This document shows, piece by piece, positions 8,714 through 18,368 of a DNA stretch of 64,000 nucleotides. This DNA comes from Aquibacillus halophilus. Its GTDB lineage: Bacteria; Bacillota; Bacilli; Bacillales; Amphibacillaceae. The stretch lies in the NCBI RefSeq assembly GCF_009649745.1, contig NZ_WJNG01000005.1:1-64000 (forward strand), given 5' to 3'. The translations under genes were made by a program, and so were the position numbers. Within the stretch, counting starts at the first letter, position 1. Every line of letters starts with the position of its first letter. The notes below the pieces were generated by a model that had not been told where the DNA came from, did not search any database, and saw only the letters and a program-made list of their open reading frames with translations.

Positions 8714-9880
8714 TTGATTCTATCGTCATATTTCGCGGATCTTCATGTCCATATTGGAAGGGACATGTTTAATAAACCTGTAAAGATTACTGGTTCAAAA
8801 GCTCTTACTTTGACCAACATATTACAAGAGTCAAGTCGCAATAAGGGTATTGACATTGTAGGAGTTATTGATAGCCACGCACCTGCTGTGTTAATGGAAA
8901 TCGAAGAACTTATTGTTAGTGGCAGTGCTACAGAGTTAACTGATGGTGGTATTCAATTCGAAAATGTAACCTTAATTCTAGGATCTGAAATTGAAGTATA
9001 TGATCAAACATGCCGTGGACCTATCCATGTCTTATGCTATATGCCAAATCTTTCATCAATGAAAAAATTTTCTAAATGGCTATCAACAAAAATGAAAAAT
9101 ATAAATTTAAGCTCCCAACGATATTATGGTACAGGAAAAGAACTACAAGTGAAGGTAAAAGAATTAAATGGTCTATTTATTCCAGCCCATGTCTTTACAC
9201 CCTATAAAAGCCTCTACGGAAAAGGGGTTAACCAATCGCTAACTGAAGTTTTTGATGAAACACAAATTGATGCTATCGAATTAGGTTTAAGTTCGGATAC
9301 AATAATGGCAGATCAGATAAGCGAACTTCATAATTATACCTTTGTCACAAACTCTGACGCACACTCATTGGCTAAGATTGCTCGTGAATATCAGGAGATT
9401 AGGATGAAAGAACCTACCTTCAAAGAGCTATCTTGGGCGTTACACCAAATACATGCCAGGGAGATTAAAAGCAATTACGGGATGAATCCCTTATTAGGAA
9501 AATATCACAATTCGGTATGTAGAAAGTGCTTAAATCCCAACAAAGGCGAGGATAGATGTGAAATATGTGGTTCAGTTAAAGTAACGAAAGGAGTAGCTGA
9601 TAGAATTTCAGAATTGAGAGATAATTTTAATCCCTTGCAAAGGGAGCGGCCTCCATATATATACCAAGTACCACTAGAATACATACCATCATTAGGACCT
9701 AAAACTTTCGAAAAACTACTAAATTATTTTGGGACTGAGATGAAGATTATTCATAAGGTACCTGAACATGAGTTGGATAAGGTTGCTGGTCCTAAGATAA
9801 CAAATATTATTATAAAGATGAGAGCGGGGGAGCTTCGTTTTCAAATAGGTGGGGGAGGTAGATACGGAAAGCTACTCTAG
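8714..9880 (+). CDS. yqxK: Endonuclease Q-like DNA repair nuclease (YqxK, PHP domain)
   Basis: A 388-residue protein with the three parts of bacterial/archaeal endonuclease Q. A PHP phosphoesterase core has ADLHVHIG with H11/H13, H105, H159 and NSDAH with D215/H217. A zinc finger uses C269, C272, C282 and C285. The C-terminal part is helix-hairpin-helix-like (IPSLGPKTFEKLL and VAGPKITNII). EndoQ nicks DNA 5' of deaminated bases (uracil, hypoxanthine, xanthine) and abasic sites; the assignment rests on this architecture. It starts with TTG, 1 nt after nudF. Confidence 0.85.
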   Translation: MILSSYFADLHVHIGRDMFNKPVKITGSKALTLTNILQESSRNKGIDIVGVIDSHAPAVLMEIEELIVSGSATELTDGGIQFENVTLILGSEIEVYDQTCRGPIHVLCYMPNLSSMKKFSKWLSTKMKNINLSSQRYYGTGKELQVKVKELNGLFIPAHVFTPYKSLYGKGVNQSLTEVFDETQIDAIELGLSSDTIMADQISELHNYTFVTNSDAHSLAKIAREYQEIRMKEPTFKELSWALHQIHAREIKSNYGMNPLLGKYHNSVCRKCLNPNKGEDRCEICGSVKVTKGVADRISELRDNFNPLQRERPPYIYQVPLEYIPSLGPKTFEKLLNYFGTEMKIIHKVPEHELDKVAGPKITNIIIKMRAGELRFQIGGGGRYGKLL

Positions 9881-9968
9881 TAGAATTAACTCTTTTTGGT
9901 CTATTTTATATGAGTTTCTCATAGATTTTACTAAACGTATTATTTTGGTAGAAAAGCGGGGGAAACTC

Positions 9969-10607
9969 ATGTATAAAAAAAGAACATTAATAGCCGAGCA
10001 TTTTAGTAATCATGCCGTTATTTACTTTTTCATGTTAGTACTTTTTTTAATAGGTGTTATTTTTGGAGCAGTAATTGTAAATAGCATGAACTTTATTCAA
10101 AAACAGGATTTATTTTTTTATTTAGATCGTTTTTTTGGTCAACTTTTAGAGGGACCAGTTGTTGATAAACAGGAAATGCTAAGAAGTAGTTTGTTTTATC
10201 ATCTTAAATATTTGCTTCTTTTGTTTATTCTAGGGCTATCTATAATTGGTTTACCAATTATCTGGATTCTTCTTTTTGTAAAAGGATTGGTAATAGGTTT
10301 TTCAGTAGGATTTTTTGTAAATCAGATGGGGTGGCAGGGGCTTATCTTTGCTGCTGCTTCGATCGCACCTCAGAATTTTTTAATCATTCCTATTTATTTG
10401 GTTGCTGGAAGTTTAGCGATGATTTTTTCTTTAACGTTATTAAGAAAGCTCTTTACTCGAAGATTACAACAACCTATTTTACAACCATTCTTAAGATACA
10501 CATCTCTGTATCTAACCCTACTGGTGATAGGTAGTTTAGCCGCAATCATAGAGTCGTTTATTTCTAATGAAGCGATGCAAGTAGTTATTCGTTGGATTTA
10601 TAGTTAA
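9969..10607 (+). CDS. spoIIM: Stage II sporulation protein M
   Basis: A 212-residue integral membrane protein with about five hydrophobic segments (near residues 18-40, 80-110, 115-135, 140-165, 180-205). It has the SpoIIM hallmark AAASIAPQNFLIIPIY. SpoIIM anchors the SpoIIDMP complex that remodels septal peptidoglycan during engulfment. ATG 9969 follows GGGGG. An in-frame GTG further upstream at 9849 overlaps the repair gene and gives a non-conserved extension. fur follows downstream, as in B. subtilis. Confidence 0.92.
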   Translation: MYKKRTLIAEHFSNHAVIYFFMLVLFLIGVIFGAVIVNSMNFIQKQDLFFYLDRFFGQLLEGPVVDKQEMLRSSLFYHLKYLLLLFILGLSIIGLPIIWILLFVKGLVIGFSVGFFVNQMGWQGLIFAAASIAPQNFLIIPIYLVAGSLAMIFSLTLLRKLFTRRLQQPILQPFLRYTSLYLTLLVIGSLAAIIESFISNEAMQVVIRWIYS

Positions 10608-10644
10608 TAGTAATTATTATTAACTATTTATTATTATATATTAA

Positions 10645-10659
10645 TTATAATGATTGTAA
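10645..10659. promoter_or_regulatory. PerR box in front of fur
   Basis: The sequence TTATAATGATTGTAA matches the 7-1-7 PerR consensus TTATAATnATTATAA at all but one position. It abuts the -35 element of the fur promoter. B. subtilis fur is known to be PerR-controlled. The Fur box shares the 7-1-7 layout, but the TTATAAT half is the PerR form. Confidence 0.75.
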
Positions 10660-10688
10660 TTGACACCTGTTTGATGTCTGCTTATAAT
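10660..10688 (+). promoter_or_regulatory. Sigma-A promoter of fur
   Basis: TTGACA (10660-10665) and TATAAT (10683-10688), both consensus, are separated by exactly 17 nt. The -10 ends 30 nt before the fur ATG. Confidence 0.85.
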
Positions 10689-10718
10689 GAAATTGGGATT
10701 ATGAGGGAGGTTTCAGAC

Positions 10719-11174
10719 ATGGAGCATCGAATTGATCGAATAAAAAAACAATTACATTCACAAAGTTATAAACTAACTCCACAACGGGAAGCTACCGTAC
10801 GGGTTTTGTTAGAACGTGAAGAGGATCATTTAAGTGCAGAGGATGTATACCTCCTCGTAAAAGAAAAAGCACCAGAAATTGGTCTTGCTACAGTTTACCG
10901 AACTCTGGAATTGTTATCAGAATTAAAGATTGTTGATAAAATAAATTTCGGTGATGGTGTATCAAGGTATGACCTTCGAAAAGAGGGTGCAGCTCACTTC
11001 CACCACCATCTTGTTTGTATGGAATGTGGTTCAGTTGAAGAAATTGTTGAAGACTTACTAGATGATGTAGAGAAAATTGTGCAAGACGATTGGGGTTTTC
11101 AAGTAAAGGATCATCGGCTCACTTTCCACGGTGTCTGTAAACAATGTCAGATAGAAGTTGTTCCAACAACATAG
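10719..11174 (+). CDS. fur: Ferric uptake regulator
   Basis: A 151-residue Fur-family repressor that binds Fe(II) and represses iron-uptake genes. It has an N-terminal winged helix (YKLTPQREATVRVLL, ATVYRTLELL), the His-rich hinge HFHHHLVC, and two structural zinc pairs, CMECG and CKQC. ATG 10719 follows GGGAGG. The in-frame codons upstream lie within the promoter, so the longer reading is wrong. Its place between spoIIM and yqzK-xerD matches B. subtilis fur rather than zur or perR. Confidence 0.93.
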   Translation: MEHRIDRIKKQLHSQSYKLTPQREATVRVLLEREEDHLSAEDVYLLVKEKAPEIGLATVYRTLELLSELKIVDKINFGDGVSRYDLRKEGAAHFHHHLVCMECGSVEEIVEDLLDDVEKIVQDDWGFQVKDHRLTFHGVCKQCQIEVVPTT

Positions 11175-11182
11175 TTTGTACT

Positions 11183-11209
11183 AAAAGCCTTTTTAAAAAG
11201 GCTTTTTTT
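11183..11209 (+). terminator. Terminator of fur
   Basis: A 12-bp perfect stem AAAAGCCTTTTT / AAAAAGGCTTTT is followed by a T-run, 9 nt after the fur stop. The ~220 bp that follow up to yqzK hold only AT-rich sequence and a weak inverted repeat (GATATATCGAA near 11227, TTCGATATC near 11279). Confidence 0.9.
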
Positions 11210-11437
11210 GTTTTTAGTATATAATAGATATATCGAATAGCAAAAATTTAGCACAAACATTTACATACACAAAAAAGTTCGATATCTTTAGGTCAACTAC
11301 GTATATTTTGATGGTTTTTTGGCATATCTTTGTACTAGCTAGGATAGTAAAACTAATTCTATTCTATAGTCTTGAAATTAATAAAAAGTACTCTATCAAT
11401 ACTTTGAGACTTTGTATTATGAAGAGGAGATATGTTC

Positions 11438-11656
11438 ATGAAACCAATGTACACATTAATTAAGGAAACAATAAAAATATTTATTATATTTACAGCATGT
11501 ACACTTCTCTTTTACTTTGGGTTGCAGGCTATGCATGCTGAATATCAAGAATATCATCGTTATGACCAACCAGAAGGTAAAGCAGTAAAGGTTTTTAATT
11601 ATAACCAACAAGATGTTATTGATCGATTATCCATATTTTTTCGACTAGGGGAGTAA
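11438..11656 (+). CDS. yqzK: YqzK family small membrane protein (DUF4227)
   Basis: A 72-residue protein with one transmembrane helix (about residues 11-30: KIFIIFTACTLLFYFGL) and a charged tail ending in RLSIFFRLGE. It matches YqzK, which sits between fur and xerD in B. subtilis. The second ATG (11438) is preferred because GAGGAGA lies about 8 nt upstream; the first ATG (11432) almost touches that site. The xerD ATG is 6 nt downstream. The function is unknown. Confidence 0.8.
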   Translation: MKPMYTLIKETIKIFIIFTACTLLFYFGLQAMHAEYQEYHRYDQPEGKAVKVFNYNQQDVIDRLSIFFRLGE

Positions 11657-11662
11657 TATACG

Positions 11663-12550
11663 ATGCAGGATATGTTAAACGACTTTCTTCATTATTTAAG
11701 GGTAGAAAGAGGACTATCCAAAAACACATTGGAGTCTTATAAGCGTGATTTAGTTACTTATAACAAATATTTAGTTTCTACGTATAAAATTGAAAAATGG
11801 GATACCGTAGTTAGAAATCATGTCATGCAATATCTTTATCAACTAAAGGACCAAGGAAAATCCTCAGCAACTATTGCTAGGACGTTGTCATCTCTTCGTT
11901 TATTCCACCAATTTTTAGTCCGTGAATATCATTTAACTAATGATCCAAGTTTACATATTGAGACACCCAAAAAAGACAGAAAATTACCAAAGGTATTATC
12001 TGCTGATGAAGTTGAAACACTCTTAACTATACATGTAAAGGACCCACTAAGTATTCGTAACAAGGCAATGTTAGAAATGTTATATGCATCTGGTTTGCGC
12101 GTATCAGAATTGATGTCTTTAAAAGTAAGTGATCTTCACTTAACGATGGGGTTTGTTAGGTGTTTTGGAAAAGGTTCTAAAGAAAGGATTGTGCCCTTAG
12201 GCGATTTGGCCAAAGAATCGGTAGAATCTTATTTGTCATTTAGTAGAGATAGCTTATTAAAAAAGAAAAATAGTGATTTTCTTTTTTTAAATCATCATGG
12301 AAATAAATTGTCAAGACAAGGTTTTTGGAAAATTCTAAAAGGGATTTCTCGTGAAGCCGGGATAACTAAAGAAATTACGCCACATACTTTACGACATTCA
12401 TTCGCTACCCACCTGTTAGAGAATGGTGCTGATTTGCGGTCTGTGCAAGAAATGTTAGGACATGCTGATATATCTACTACTCAAATCTACACACATGTAA
12501 CAAAAGCTAGATTAAAAGACATCTATAAGTCCTATCATCCTAGAGCGTAG
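11663..12550 (+). CDS. xerD: Site-specific tyrosine recombinase XerD (RipX)
   Basis: A 295-residue tyrosine recombinase that resolves chromosome dimers at dif together with XerC. It has an N-terminal SAM-like core-binding domain (1-100) and a catalytic domain with R146, K170/K173, H241, R244, H267 and nucleophile Y276 in TQIYTHV. The length and the [22 protein letters not shown] segment are typical of XerD. ATG follows GGGGAG. Its fur-yqzK-xerD-deoB context is that of B. subtilis ripX. Confidence 0.94.
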   Translation: MQDMLNDFLHYLRVERGLSKNTLESYKRDLVTYNKYLVSTYKIEKWDTVVRNHVMQYLYQLKDQGKSSATIARTLSSLRLFHQFLVREYHLTNDPSLHIETPKKDRKLPKVLSADEVETLLTIHVKDPLSIRNKAMLEMLYASGLRVSELMSLKVSDLHLTMGFVRCFGKGSKERIVPLGDLAKESVESYLSFSRDSLLKKKNSDFLFLNHHGNKLSRQGFWKILKGISREAGITKEITPHTLRHSFATHLLENGADLRSVQEMLGHADISTTQIYTHVTKARLKDIYKSYHPRA

Positions 12551-12638
12551 CATTCTTCTAATTTCTCAATATACTCATCCTAATTAAAGGCATAATCCCG
12601 GTTCAATTAGGGAAAGTAAACGTAAAGGAGGAATACAA

Positions 12639-13817
12639 GTGAAAAGCTTTGAACGCATATTTTTAATTGTTTTAGATTCTGTCGGTATTGGTGAGGCGCC
12701 AGATGCTGATAAATTTAATGATTTAGGTGCAGATACACTTGGACATATTGCTGAACATATGAAAGGGTTAGATATGCCTAATCTAGGAAAAATGGGTTTA
12801 AGTAATATTAAAGAGATTAAGGGTATAGAAAAAGCAAGCCAACCACAGGCCCATTATACTAAGATGGCAGAGGCATCAAACGGCAAGGACACAATGACAG
12901 GGCATTGGGAGATTATGGGACTACATATCGAACATCCATTCCGCACTTTTCCTGATGGATTTCCGGATGAACTAATCAATGAATTAGAACAAAAAACCGG
13001 TCGATCCATTATTGGGAATAAACCGGCGTCAGGAACTGAGATACTGGAAGAACTCGGGGAAGAGCATATCAAAACTGGATCATTAATTGTTTATACATCA
13101 GCAGATTCTGTATTGCAAATTGCAGCTCACGAAGAAATTGTACCAATCGAGGAGCAATACAAAATTTGTGAAATTGCTCGAAAATTAACACTAGATGAAA
13201 AATACATGGTAGGTCGAGTAATTGCTCGTCCGTTTATTGGTAAGCCTGGTGAGTTCGAACGGACGTCCAACCGACATGATTATGCCTTAAAGCCTTTTGG
13301 TAGAACGGTGATGAATGAATTAAAAGATGATGGATATGATGTTATTGCCTTAGGTAAAATCTCGGATATTTATGATGGTGAGGGTGTTACAAAATCTATA
13401 CGTACTGAGAGCAACGAAGATGGCTTAGAAAAAATGATTCAATCGATGGATATGAAATTTAAAGGATTGAACTTTTTAAATTTAGTTGATTTTGATGCTA
13501 AATACGGCCACCGAAGAGATCCACAAGGGTATGGAGAAGCCTTAGAGTTTTTTGACACTCGTGTCCCCGAGATATTAAGTAAAATAGGCGAAGACGACCT
13601 GCTCATTTTTACGGCAGACCACGGCAATGATCCAACAGCCCAAGGAACAGATCATACAAGAGAATACGTACCTCTTCTTGTATATCACACAGGTATTAAA
13701 ACGGGGAATGAACTACCAATTAGAAAAACTTTTGCTGATATAGGTGCAACTATTGCAGAAAACTTCAAAAGTAAAATGCCAGAGTATGGAACCAGTTTTT
13801 TGAAGGATATAAAATAG
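12639..13817 (+). CDS. deoB: Phosphopentomutase
   Basis: A 392-residue alkaline-phosphatase-superfamily mutase that interconverts (deoxy)ribose 1- and 5-phosphate in nucleoside salvage. Motifs seen are [12 protein letters not shown] near the N-terminus, [10 protein letters not shown] with the acceptor Thr, and the metal-binding [18 protein letters not shown] region near residue 330. GTG start behind AAAGGAGG. It is followed by punA at 13 nt and pdp, forming a nucleoside catabolism run that delivers pentose phosphate. B. subtilis calls this gene drm. Confidence 0.95.
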   Translation: MKSFERIFLIVLDSVGIGEAPDADKFNDLGADTLGHIAEHMKGLDMPNLGKMGLSNIKEIKGIEKASQPQAHYTKMAEASNGKDTMTGHWEIMGLHIEHPFRTFPDGFPDELINELEQKTGRSIIGNKPASGTEILEELGEEHIKTGSLIVYTSADSVLQIAAHEEIVPIEEQYKICEIARKLTLDEKYMVGRVIARPFIGKPGEFERTSNRHDYALKPFGRTVMNELKDDGYDVIALGKISDIYDGEGVTKSIRTESNEDGLEKMIQSMDMKFKGLNFLNLVDFDAKYGHRRDPQGYGEALEFFDTRVPEILSKIGEDDLLIFTADHGNDPTAQGTDHTREYVPLLVYHTGIKTGNELPIRKTFADIGATIAENFKSKMPEYGTSFLKDIK

Positions 13818-13830
13818 GGAGGAATGTGTG

Positions 13831-14652
13831 ATGAAAAACATGGAGGTTAAGCAAGCAGCTTCATTTATTGAAAAAAAGTTAAATGATGGCCCTACGTTGG
13901 GGCTAATTCTTGGTTCAGGTCTTGGTGTATTGGCTGATCAAATTAATAATCCTATTACAATTTCTTATAAGGATATTCCTCATTTTCCAGTGTCAACAGT
14001 TGAGGGTCATAAGGGGCAATTGGTTGCTGGAGATTTAGAAGGGTGTCAAGTGATTGCCATGCAGGGACGTTTTCACTTTTATGAAGGATATACGATGGAT
14101 CAAGTGACATTTCCGATTCGGGTAATGAAACAATTAGGAATAGATACCTTAGTAGTAACTAATGCTGCTGGAGGGATTAATGAGTCTTTTAACCCTGGCG
14201 ATCTAATGATTATTAATGACCATATTAATAACATGGGAACAAACCCATTAATCGGATTGAATGACGAACAATTAGGCGTGCGTTTTCCTGACATGTCACA
14301 GGCATATAATAGAGAGCTAGTTAATCATGCAAAACAGTGTGCTAAGGAATTAGATATTAAAATTCAAGAGGGAGTATATGTGGGTAATACAGGGCCTTCC
14401 TATGAAACTGGAGCAGAAATTAGAATGTTAAGGACTATTGGAGGCGATGCTGTCGGTATGTCTACAGTTCCAGAAGTAATTGTAGCTAAGCATGCCAAGC
14501 TTCGTGTATTAGGAGTTTCATGTATATCTAATATGGCAGCAGGTATCCTAGACCAACCCTTATCACACGATGAAGTAATAGAAACAACCGCAAAAGTTCG
14601 GGAAGACTTTTTGAAATTTATTAAAAAGATAATCCAAACACTTCCTGTTTGA
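13831..14652 (+). CDS. punA: Purine nucleoside phosphorylase (type I trimeric)
   Basis: A 273-residue phosphorylase of inosine/guanosine. It has the phosphate-binding GSGLG, VEGHKGQL and MQGRFHFYEGY segments, and TNAAGG with the later NTGPSYETGAEIRML and GMSTVPEV stretches that define the PNP-I (PunA/PupG) family rather than DeoD. ATG 13831 has AGGGAGG at best spacing; an in-frame GTG lies one codon earlier. It lies directly after deoB, whose substrate it produces. Confidence 0.94.
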   Translation: MKNMEVKQAASFIEKKLNDGPTLGLILGSGLGVLADQINNPITISYKDIPHFPVSTVEGHKGQLVAGDLEGCQVIAMQGRFHFYEGYTMDQVTFPIRVMKQLGIDTLVVTNAAGGINESFNPGDLMIINDHINNMGTNPLIGLNDEQLGVRFPDMSQAYNRELVNHAKQCAKELDIKIQEGVYVGNTGPSYETGAEIRMLRTIGGDAVGMSTVPEVIVAKHAKLRVLGVSCISNMAAGILDQPLSHDEVIETTAKVREDFLKFIKKIIQTLPV

Positions 14653-14679
14653 GACTCTAAAAAATAAAGGTGATATAAA

Positions 14680-15981
14680 ATGAGAATGGTTGACATCATT
14701 ATAAATAAACGTAATGGTAAGGAACTAACAGAGGAAGAAATTCAGTTCTTTATTGAAGGATACACAAATGAAACGATACCGGACTATCAAGCATCTTCAC
14801 TATTGATGGCTATTTATTTTAAAGGTATGTCTGAACAGGAAACCGCAGCCTTGACAAAAGCGATGGTAGAGTCCGGAGATACGATTGATTTGTCCCCAAT
14901 TAAAGGCCATAAAGTAGACAAGCATTCAACAGGTGGGGTAGGAGATAAAACAACATTCATCGTTGGCCCACTTGTAGCGTCCGTAGGAGTCCCTGTTGCA
15001 AAGATGTCTGGTAGGGGATTGGGCCACACAGGAGGTACTCTTGATAAATTAGAATCTATCGAGGGATTTAAAATTGAGATGACAAAGGAACAATTTATTA
15101 AAAATGTAAATGAAAATAAACTCGCCGTTGCTGGTCAAACAGGAAATCTTGCTCCAGCGGATAAAAAATTATATTCGTTAAGAGATGTGACAGGAACAGT
15201 AGATTCAATCCCATTAATTGCCGGATCTATAATGAGTAAAAAGCTGGCTTCAGGTGCCGATAGCATTGTACTGGATGTAAAAACCGGAACAGGTGCGTTC
15301 ATGAAAACTCTTTCCGAATCCGAAGCATTGGCAAAAGCAATGGTTACGATCGGTAATAATTTAGGTCGCAATACTGTAGCAGTTATAAGTGATATGAATC
15401 AACCGCTCGGTTATGAAGTAGGAAATGCCAATGAAGTTAAGGAAGCAGTAGAAGTATTGCAAGGAAAAAAAGTTAATGATTTACGAAGTTTGTCATTAGA
15501 ACTTGCATCTCACATGACCGTATTAGCTGAGGTATTTGAAACATATGAACAAGCGTATCACACCTTAGAAGAAAATCTTGAAAACGGCAAAGCATTTGAG
15601 GCATTTCGTCGATTTGTGCAAGCGCAGGGTGGTAATATCAATATGATAGATGATCTATTCATGCTTCCATCTTCAAAATATCACCTTGAAGTTAAAGCTG
15701 AACAAGACGGTTATGTAACTGGAATAGATGCAGAGTCTATTGGAGTAGCTGCTATGTATTTAGGAGCTGGTAGATCAACTAAGGATGATCAAATTAATCA
15801 CGGAGTTGGTATCACTTTAAAGAAAAAAATTGGGGATCAGGTTAAAAACGGTGAAACTTTGGTTATTCTCCATAGTGACCAAGAATCAACAAGCGACTCA
15901 ACTCAAAAGGTGTTAGACGCCTATAAAATCGAATCTACTAATAAAGGTGAAAATAAATTAATATATAAAGTCATAAAATAA
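14680..15981 (+). CDS. pdp: Pyrimidine-nucleoside phosphorylase
   Basis: A 433-residue homodimeric phosphorylase of uridine and thymidine. It has the N-terminal helical domain ([14 protein letters not shown]), the signature [11 protein letters not shown] near residue 80, [16 protein letters not shown], and a C-terminal barrel-sandwich domain. Length and motifs match Pdp. In B. subtilis pdp is in the dra-nupC-pdp operon elsewhere; here it extends the deoB-punA run. A terminator follows. Confidence 0.94.
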   Translation: MRMVDIIINKRNGKELTEEEIQFFIEGYTNETIPDYQASSLLMAIYFKGMSEQETAALTKAMVESGDTIDLSPIKGHKVDKHSTGGVGDKTTFIVGPLVASVGVPVAKMSGRGLGHTGGTLDKLESIEGFKIEMTKEQFIKNVNENKLAVAGQTGNLAPADKKLYSLRDVTGTVDSIPLIAGSIMSKKLASGADSIVLDVKTGTGAFMKTLSESEALAKAMVTIGNNLGRNTVAVISDMNQPLGYEVGNANEVKEAVEVLQGKKVNDLRSLSLELASHMTVLAEVFETYEQAYHTLEENLENGKAFEAFRRFVQAQGGNINMIDDLFMLPSSKYHLEVKAEQDGYVTGIDAESIGVAAMYLGAGRSTKDDQINHGVGITLKKKIGDQVKNGETLVILHSDQESTSDSTQKVLDAYKIESTNKGENKLIYKVIK

Positions 15982-16050
15982 TTTAAATTAAATTCACATC
16001 TTATGCAGTAATTTCTCGGAAATAGCAAGGAACTTTAATATTTTTTTGAA

Positions 16051-16079
16051 AATAACTCGAATTTTCGGGTTATTTTTTT
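16051..16079 (+). terminator. Terminator of the deoB-punA-pdp run
   Basis: The stem AATAACTCG / CGGGTTATT (one G-T pair) has a 6-nt loop and a following T-run, about 70 nt after pdp. Confidence 0.85.
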
Positions 16080-16195
16080 GTTCTTTAAAACTAAATTAGT
16101 TGGTTTTTTATAGAAAATTTTCTTATCTAGTACGCTTTAAAGTTTTCTAACAAGAAAAATTAAACATATTATCATTGAAATGATCTTCTAAGATA

Positions 16196-16223
16196 GTATA
16201 AAAATTCATTTAATGGAAAATAT
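16196..16223 (+). promoter_or_regulatory. Candidate sigma-F promoter of dacF
   Basis: GTATA (16196-16200), 14 nt, then GGAAAATAT (16215-16223) resembles the sigma-F pattern GYATA - about 15 nt - GGnnAnAnT. dacF is a known forespore-controlled gene in B. subtilis. The -10 is imperfect. Confidence 0.45.
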
Positions 16224-16253
16224 ATGAATAATAAATGATTTGGAGGTATTGCT

Positions 16254-17459
16254 ATGAAAAAGTATTTTTTAACATTGTTAACGATATTTACGATTCTATT
16301 TGCTATAGGAGCCTTACCAATACATGCGGAGGAGGACTCTAAAGAAGAAAATAATCAACAAGGTAATACAACAGATAAGCTAAATCTAGCAGAAAACTCT
16401 AAATCTGCATTATTACTTGAGCGTGATACCGGAAAAATATTGTATGAAAAAAACGCTCATGAAAAATTACCACCAGCAAGCATGACTAAAATAATGACTT
16501 TAATATTAATAATGGAAGCACTGGACGAAGGCAAAATTAAACTAGATGAAACAGTAAGAATAAGTGAGTATGCAGCTTCAATGGGAGGATCCCAGATTTT
16601 TCTAGAAGCTGGTGAAGAAATGGTTGTAAAAGACTTATTAAAAGGAGTAGCTGTAGCGTCTGGCAATGATGCAAGTGTTGCTTTAGCTGAAAGAATTGCA
16701 GGAAGTGAAGAGGCTTTTGTCACTATGATGAATGAAAAAGCAAAAATGCTTGGTCTCGAAAACTCAAAATTCCAAAACACCACAGGACTACCTGCAGAGA
16801 ATCATTATAGTACTGCCTATGATATGGGGCTTATGGCAAAGGAACTATTAAAACACGAGGAAATAACTGAATATACTAGTATCTATGATGATTACCTACG
16901 TAAAGATACAGAGGATGAATTTTGGTTGGTAAATACTAATAAGCTAGTCAAATTTTACGAAGGTGTAGATGGACTAAAAACTGGATTTACTTCGGAAGCA
17001 AAATATTGTTTAACAGCGACTGCGAAAAAAAATGATATGCGGACTATAGCAGTTGTTATGGGTGCCGAATCCCCTAAAAAAAGAAATGGTGATGTAACAA
17101 AAATGCTTGACTATGCGTTTAATCACTTTGAAACAAAATTGTTATTTAAAGGTAACCAGCCTGTTTCTCAACTTAAGTTGATCAAAGCAGACAAAGATAA
17201 CGTTGATATTGTGACGGAGGAATCTGTATCAGTTGTCCATGAGAAAGGTGAAAAACTAGATGGCGTGGAGACTACTGTAAAAATAAATAGTAATATTGAA
17301 CTTCCTTTAGAAAAAGGAGACATAGTTGGTAAACTTGAAGTCACATTAGATGGTAAAATTCTTTCAGAAACATCATTAGTTGTTAATAACGATGTCGATA
17401 AAGCTGGTTTCTGGAAGTTATTTAAACGTTCTATGGATGAATTGGTGAAAAAGGAATAA
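16254..17459 (+). CDS. dacF: D-alanyl-D-alanine carboxypeptidase DacF (PBP, forespore)
   Basis: A 401-residue penicillin-binding DD-carboxypeptidase exported by a signal peptide (residues 1-25, ending LPIHAEE). Catalytic boxes are S76-x-x-K79 (ASMTK), S136-G-N138 and K242-T-G. The C-terminal beta domain and a final amphipathic helix (about 385-401) anchor it to the membrane. It acts on spore cortex or germ-wall peptidoglycan. Its place immediately upstream of spoIIAA is that of B. subtilis dacF. Confidence 0.93.
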   Translation: MKKYFLTLLTIFTILFAIGALPIHAEEDSKEENNQQGNTTDKLNLAENSKSALLLERDTGKILYEKNAHEKLPPASMTKIMTLILIMEALDEGKIKLDETVRISEYAASMGGSQIFLEAGEEMVVKDLLKGVAVASGNDASVALAERIAGSEEAFVTMMNEKAKMLGLENSKFQNTTGLPAENHYSTAYDMGLMAKELLKHEEITEYTSIYDDYLRKDTEDEFWLVNTNKLVKFYEGVDGLKTGFTSEAKYCLTATAKKNDMRTIAVVMGAESPKKRNGDVTKMLDYAFNHFETKLLFKGNQPVSQLKLIKADKDNVDIVTEESVSVVHEKGEKLDGVETTVKINSNIELPLEKGDIVGKLEVTLDGKILSETSLVVNNDVDKAGFWKLFKRSMDELVKKE

Positions 17460-17567
17460 AAGGATAATCTTTGTTCGAATAAACACTTCTTTTGTCGACA
17501 AGAAGGTATTTGATCGTTGGATACAGAAAAAGATTTACTACAGGAAATATGTTAGGAGGAATCAGTA

Positions 17568-17921
17568 GTGAGTCTTACTGTTAAATTAACAACGAAAGAA
17601 AATGTATTGTTAGTTCGTCTTTCAGGTGAATTAGACCACCACACAGCAGAAAACTTAAAAAATCAATGGCAAACAGCGTTAAGAGAGAAAAAAGTGAAGC
17701 ATGTGATTCTTAACCTCGAACAACTATCGTTCATGGATAGCTCCGGTTTGGGAGTTATTTTAGGTAGGTATAAAGAAGTCATGCAATTGGGAGGGGAAAT
17801 GGTGGTCTGTTCAATTTCACCTGCTGTAAAGCGTTTATTTGATATGTCAGGTTTATTCAAGATTATCCGATTAGAAGAAAGTGAAAAATTTGCCCTGATA
17901 AGTTTGGGGGTGGCCTCATGA
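17568..17921 (+). CDS. spoIIAA: Anti-sigma-F factor antagonist SpoIIAA
   Basis: A 117-residue STAS-domain protein. The phosphorylated serine is S58 in MDSSGLG, the same number as in B. subtilis. When dephosphorylated by SpoIIE it frees SigF from SpoIIAB. GTG start behind TTAGGAGG. It overlaps spoIIAB by 4 bp, consistent with coupled translation and matched stoichiometry. A Spo0A-like palindrome TTGTCGACAA occurs near 17494, but no convincing sigma-H promoter was found. Confidence 0.96.
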   Translation: MSLTVKLTTKENVLLVRLSGELDHHTAENLKNQWQTALREKKVKHVILNLEQLSFMDSSGLGVILGRYKEVMQLGGEMVVCSISPAVKRLFDMSGLFKIIRLEESEKFALISLGVAS

Positions 17922-18358
17922 GCAACACAATGACTGTAGAGTTTTCTAGTATAAGTTCTAATGAATCATTTGCTCGAGTAACTGTGGCTGCTTTTGTATC
18001 TCAGTTAGATCCAACTATGGACGAGCTAACAGAAATTAAAACCGTTGTTTCTGAAGCTGTAACAAATGCAATTATTCATGGGTATAACGATCAACATGAT
18101 AAGAAAATTTTAATATCATGCACTCTTAATGATGATGAAGTTGAATTAATCATTCAAGATGATGGTGTTGGAATTGATAATATCGATGAAGCTATTCAGC
18201 CGCTATTTACATCAAAACCAGAATTAGAAAGATCTGGCATGGGTTTCACAATAATGGAAAATTTCATGGATAAAGTAGAGATTATCTCAAACCCCGATCA
18301 AGGTACGACAATTAAATTAATAAAACAATTTAAGAAAAGTAAAACCTTATGCAACTAA
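17918..18358 (+). CDS. spoIIAB: Anti-sigma-F factor / serine kinase SpoIIAB
   Basis: A 146-residue GHKL-fold protein kinase, the same length as in B. subtilis. It has the N-box [12 protein letters not shown], the G1 box DDGVGI and the G2 region RSGMGFTIM. It holds SigF inactive in the predivisional cell and phosphorylates SpoIIAA. Start ATG overlaps the spoIIAA stop, and sigF begins 10 nt downstream. Confidence 0.96.
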   Translation: MSNTMTVEFSSISSNESFARVTVAAFVSQLDPTMDELTEIKTVVSEAVTNAIIHGYNDQHDKKILISCTLNDDEVELIIQDDGVGIDNIDEAIQPLFTSKPELERSGMGFTIMENFMDKVEIISNPDQGTTIKLIKQFKKSKTLCN

Positions 18359-18368
18359 GGGGATGCCT

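Noticed and set aside
9849-9968. N-terminal extension of SpoIIM
   Set aside because: Overlaps the upstream gene and is not SpoIIM-like; the ATG at 9969 has a good GGGGG site.
10650-10718. N-terminal extension of Fur
   Set aside because: These codons are the promoter; translation cannot start upstream of the transcript.
12551-12638. CCTAATT / AATTAGG pair between xerD and deoB as terminator
   Set aside because: Only 7 bp with a ~19-nt loop and no T-run; likely chance.
16457-16783. 108-codon frame antisense to dacF
   Set aside because: Shadow of a clear PBP gene; no start signals.
17440-17567. Sigma-H promoter for spoIIAA
   Set aside because: AAAGGAATA and AAAGGATAA match the -35, and TTCGAAT resembles the -10, but AGGA-to-GAAT distances are 21 and 12 nt instead of about 17-18. 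Not called.
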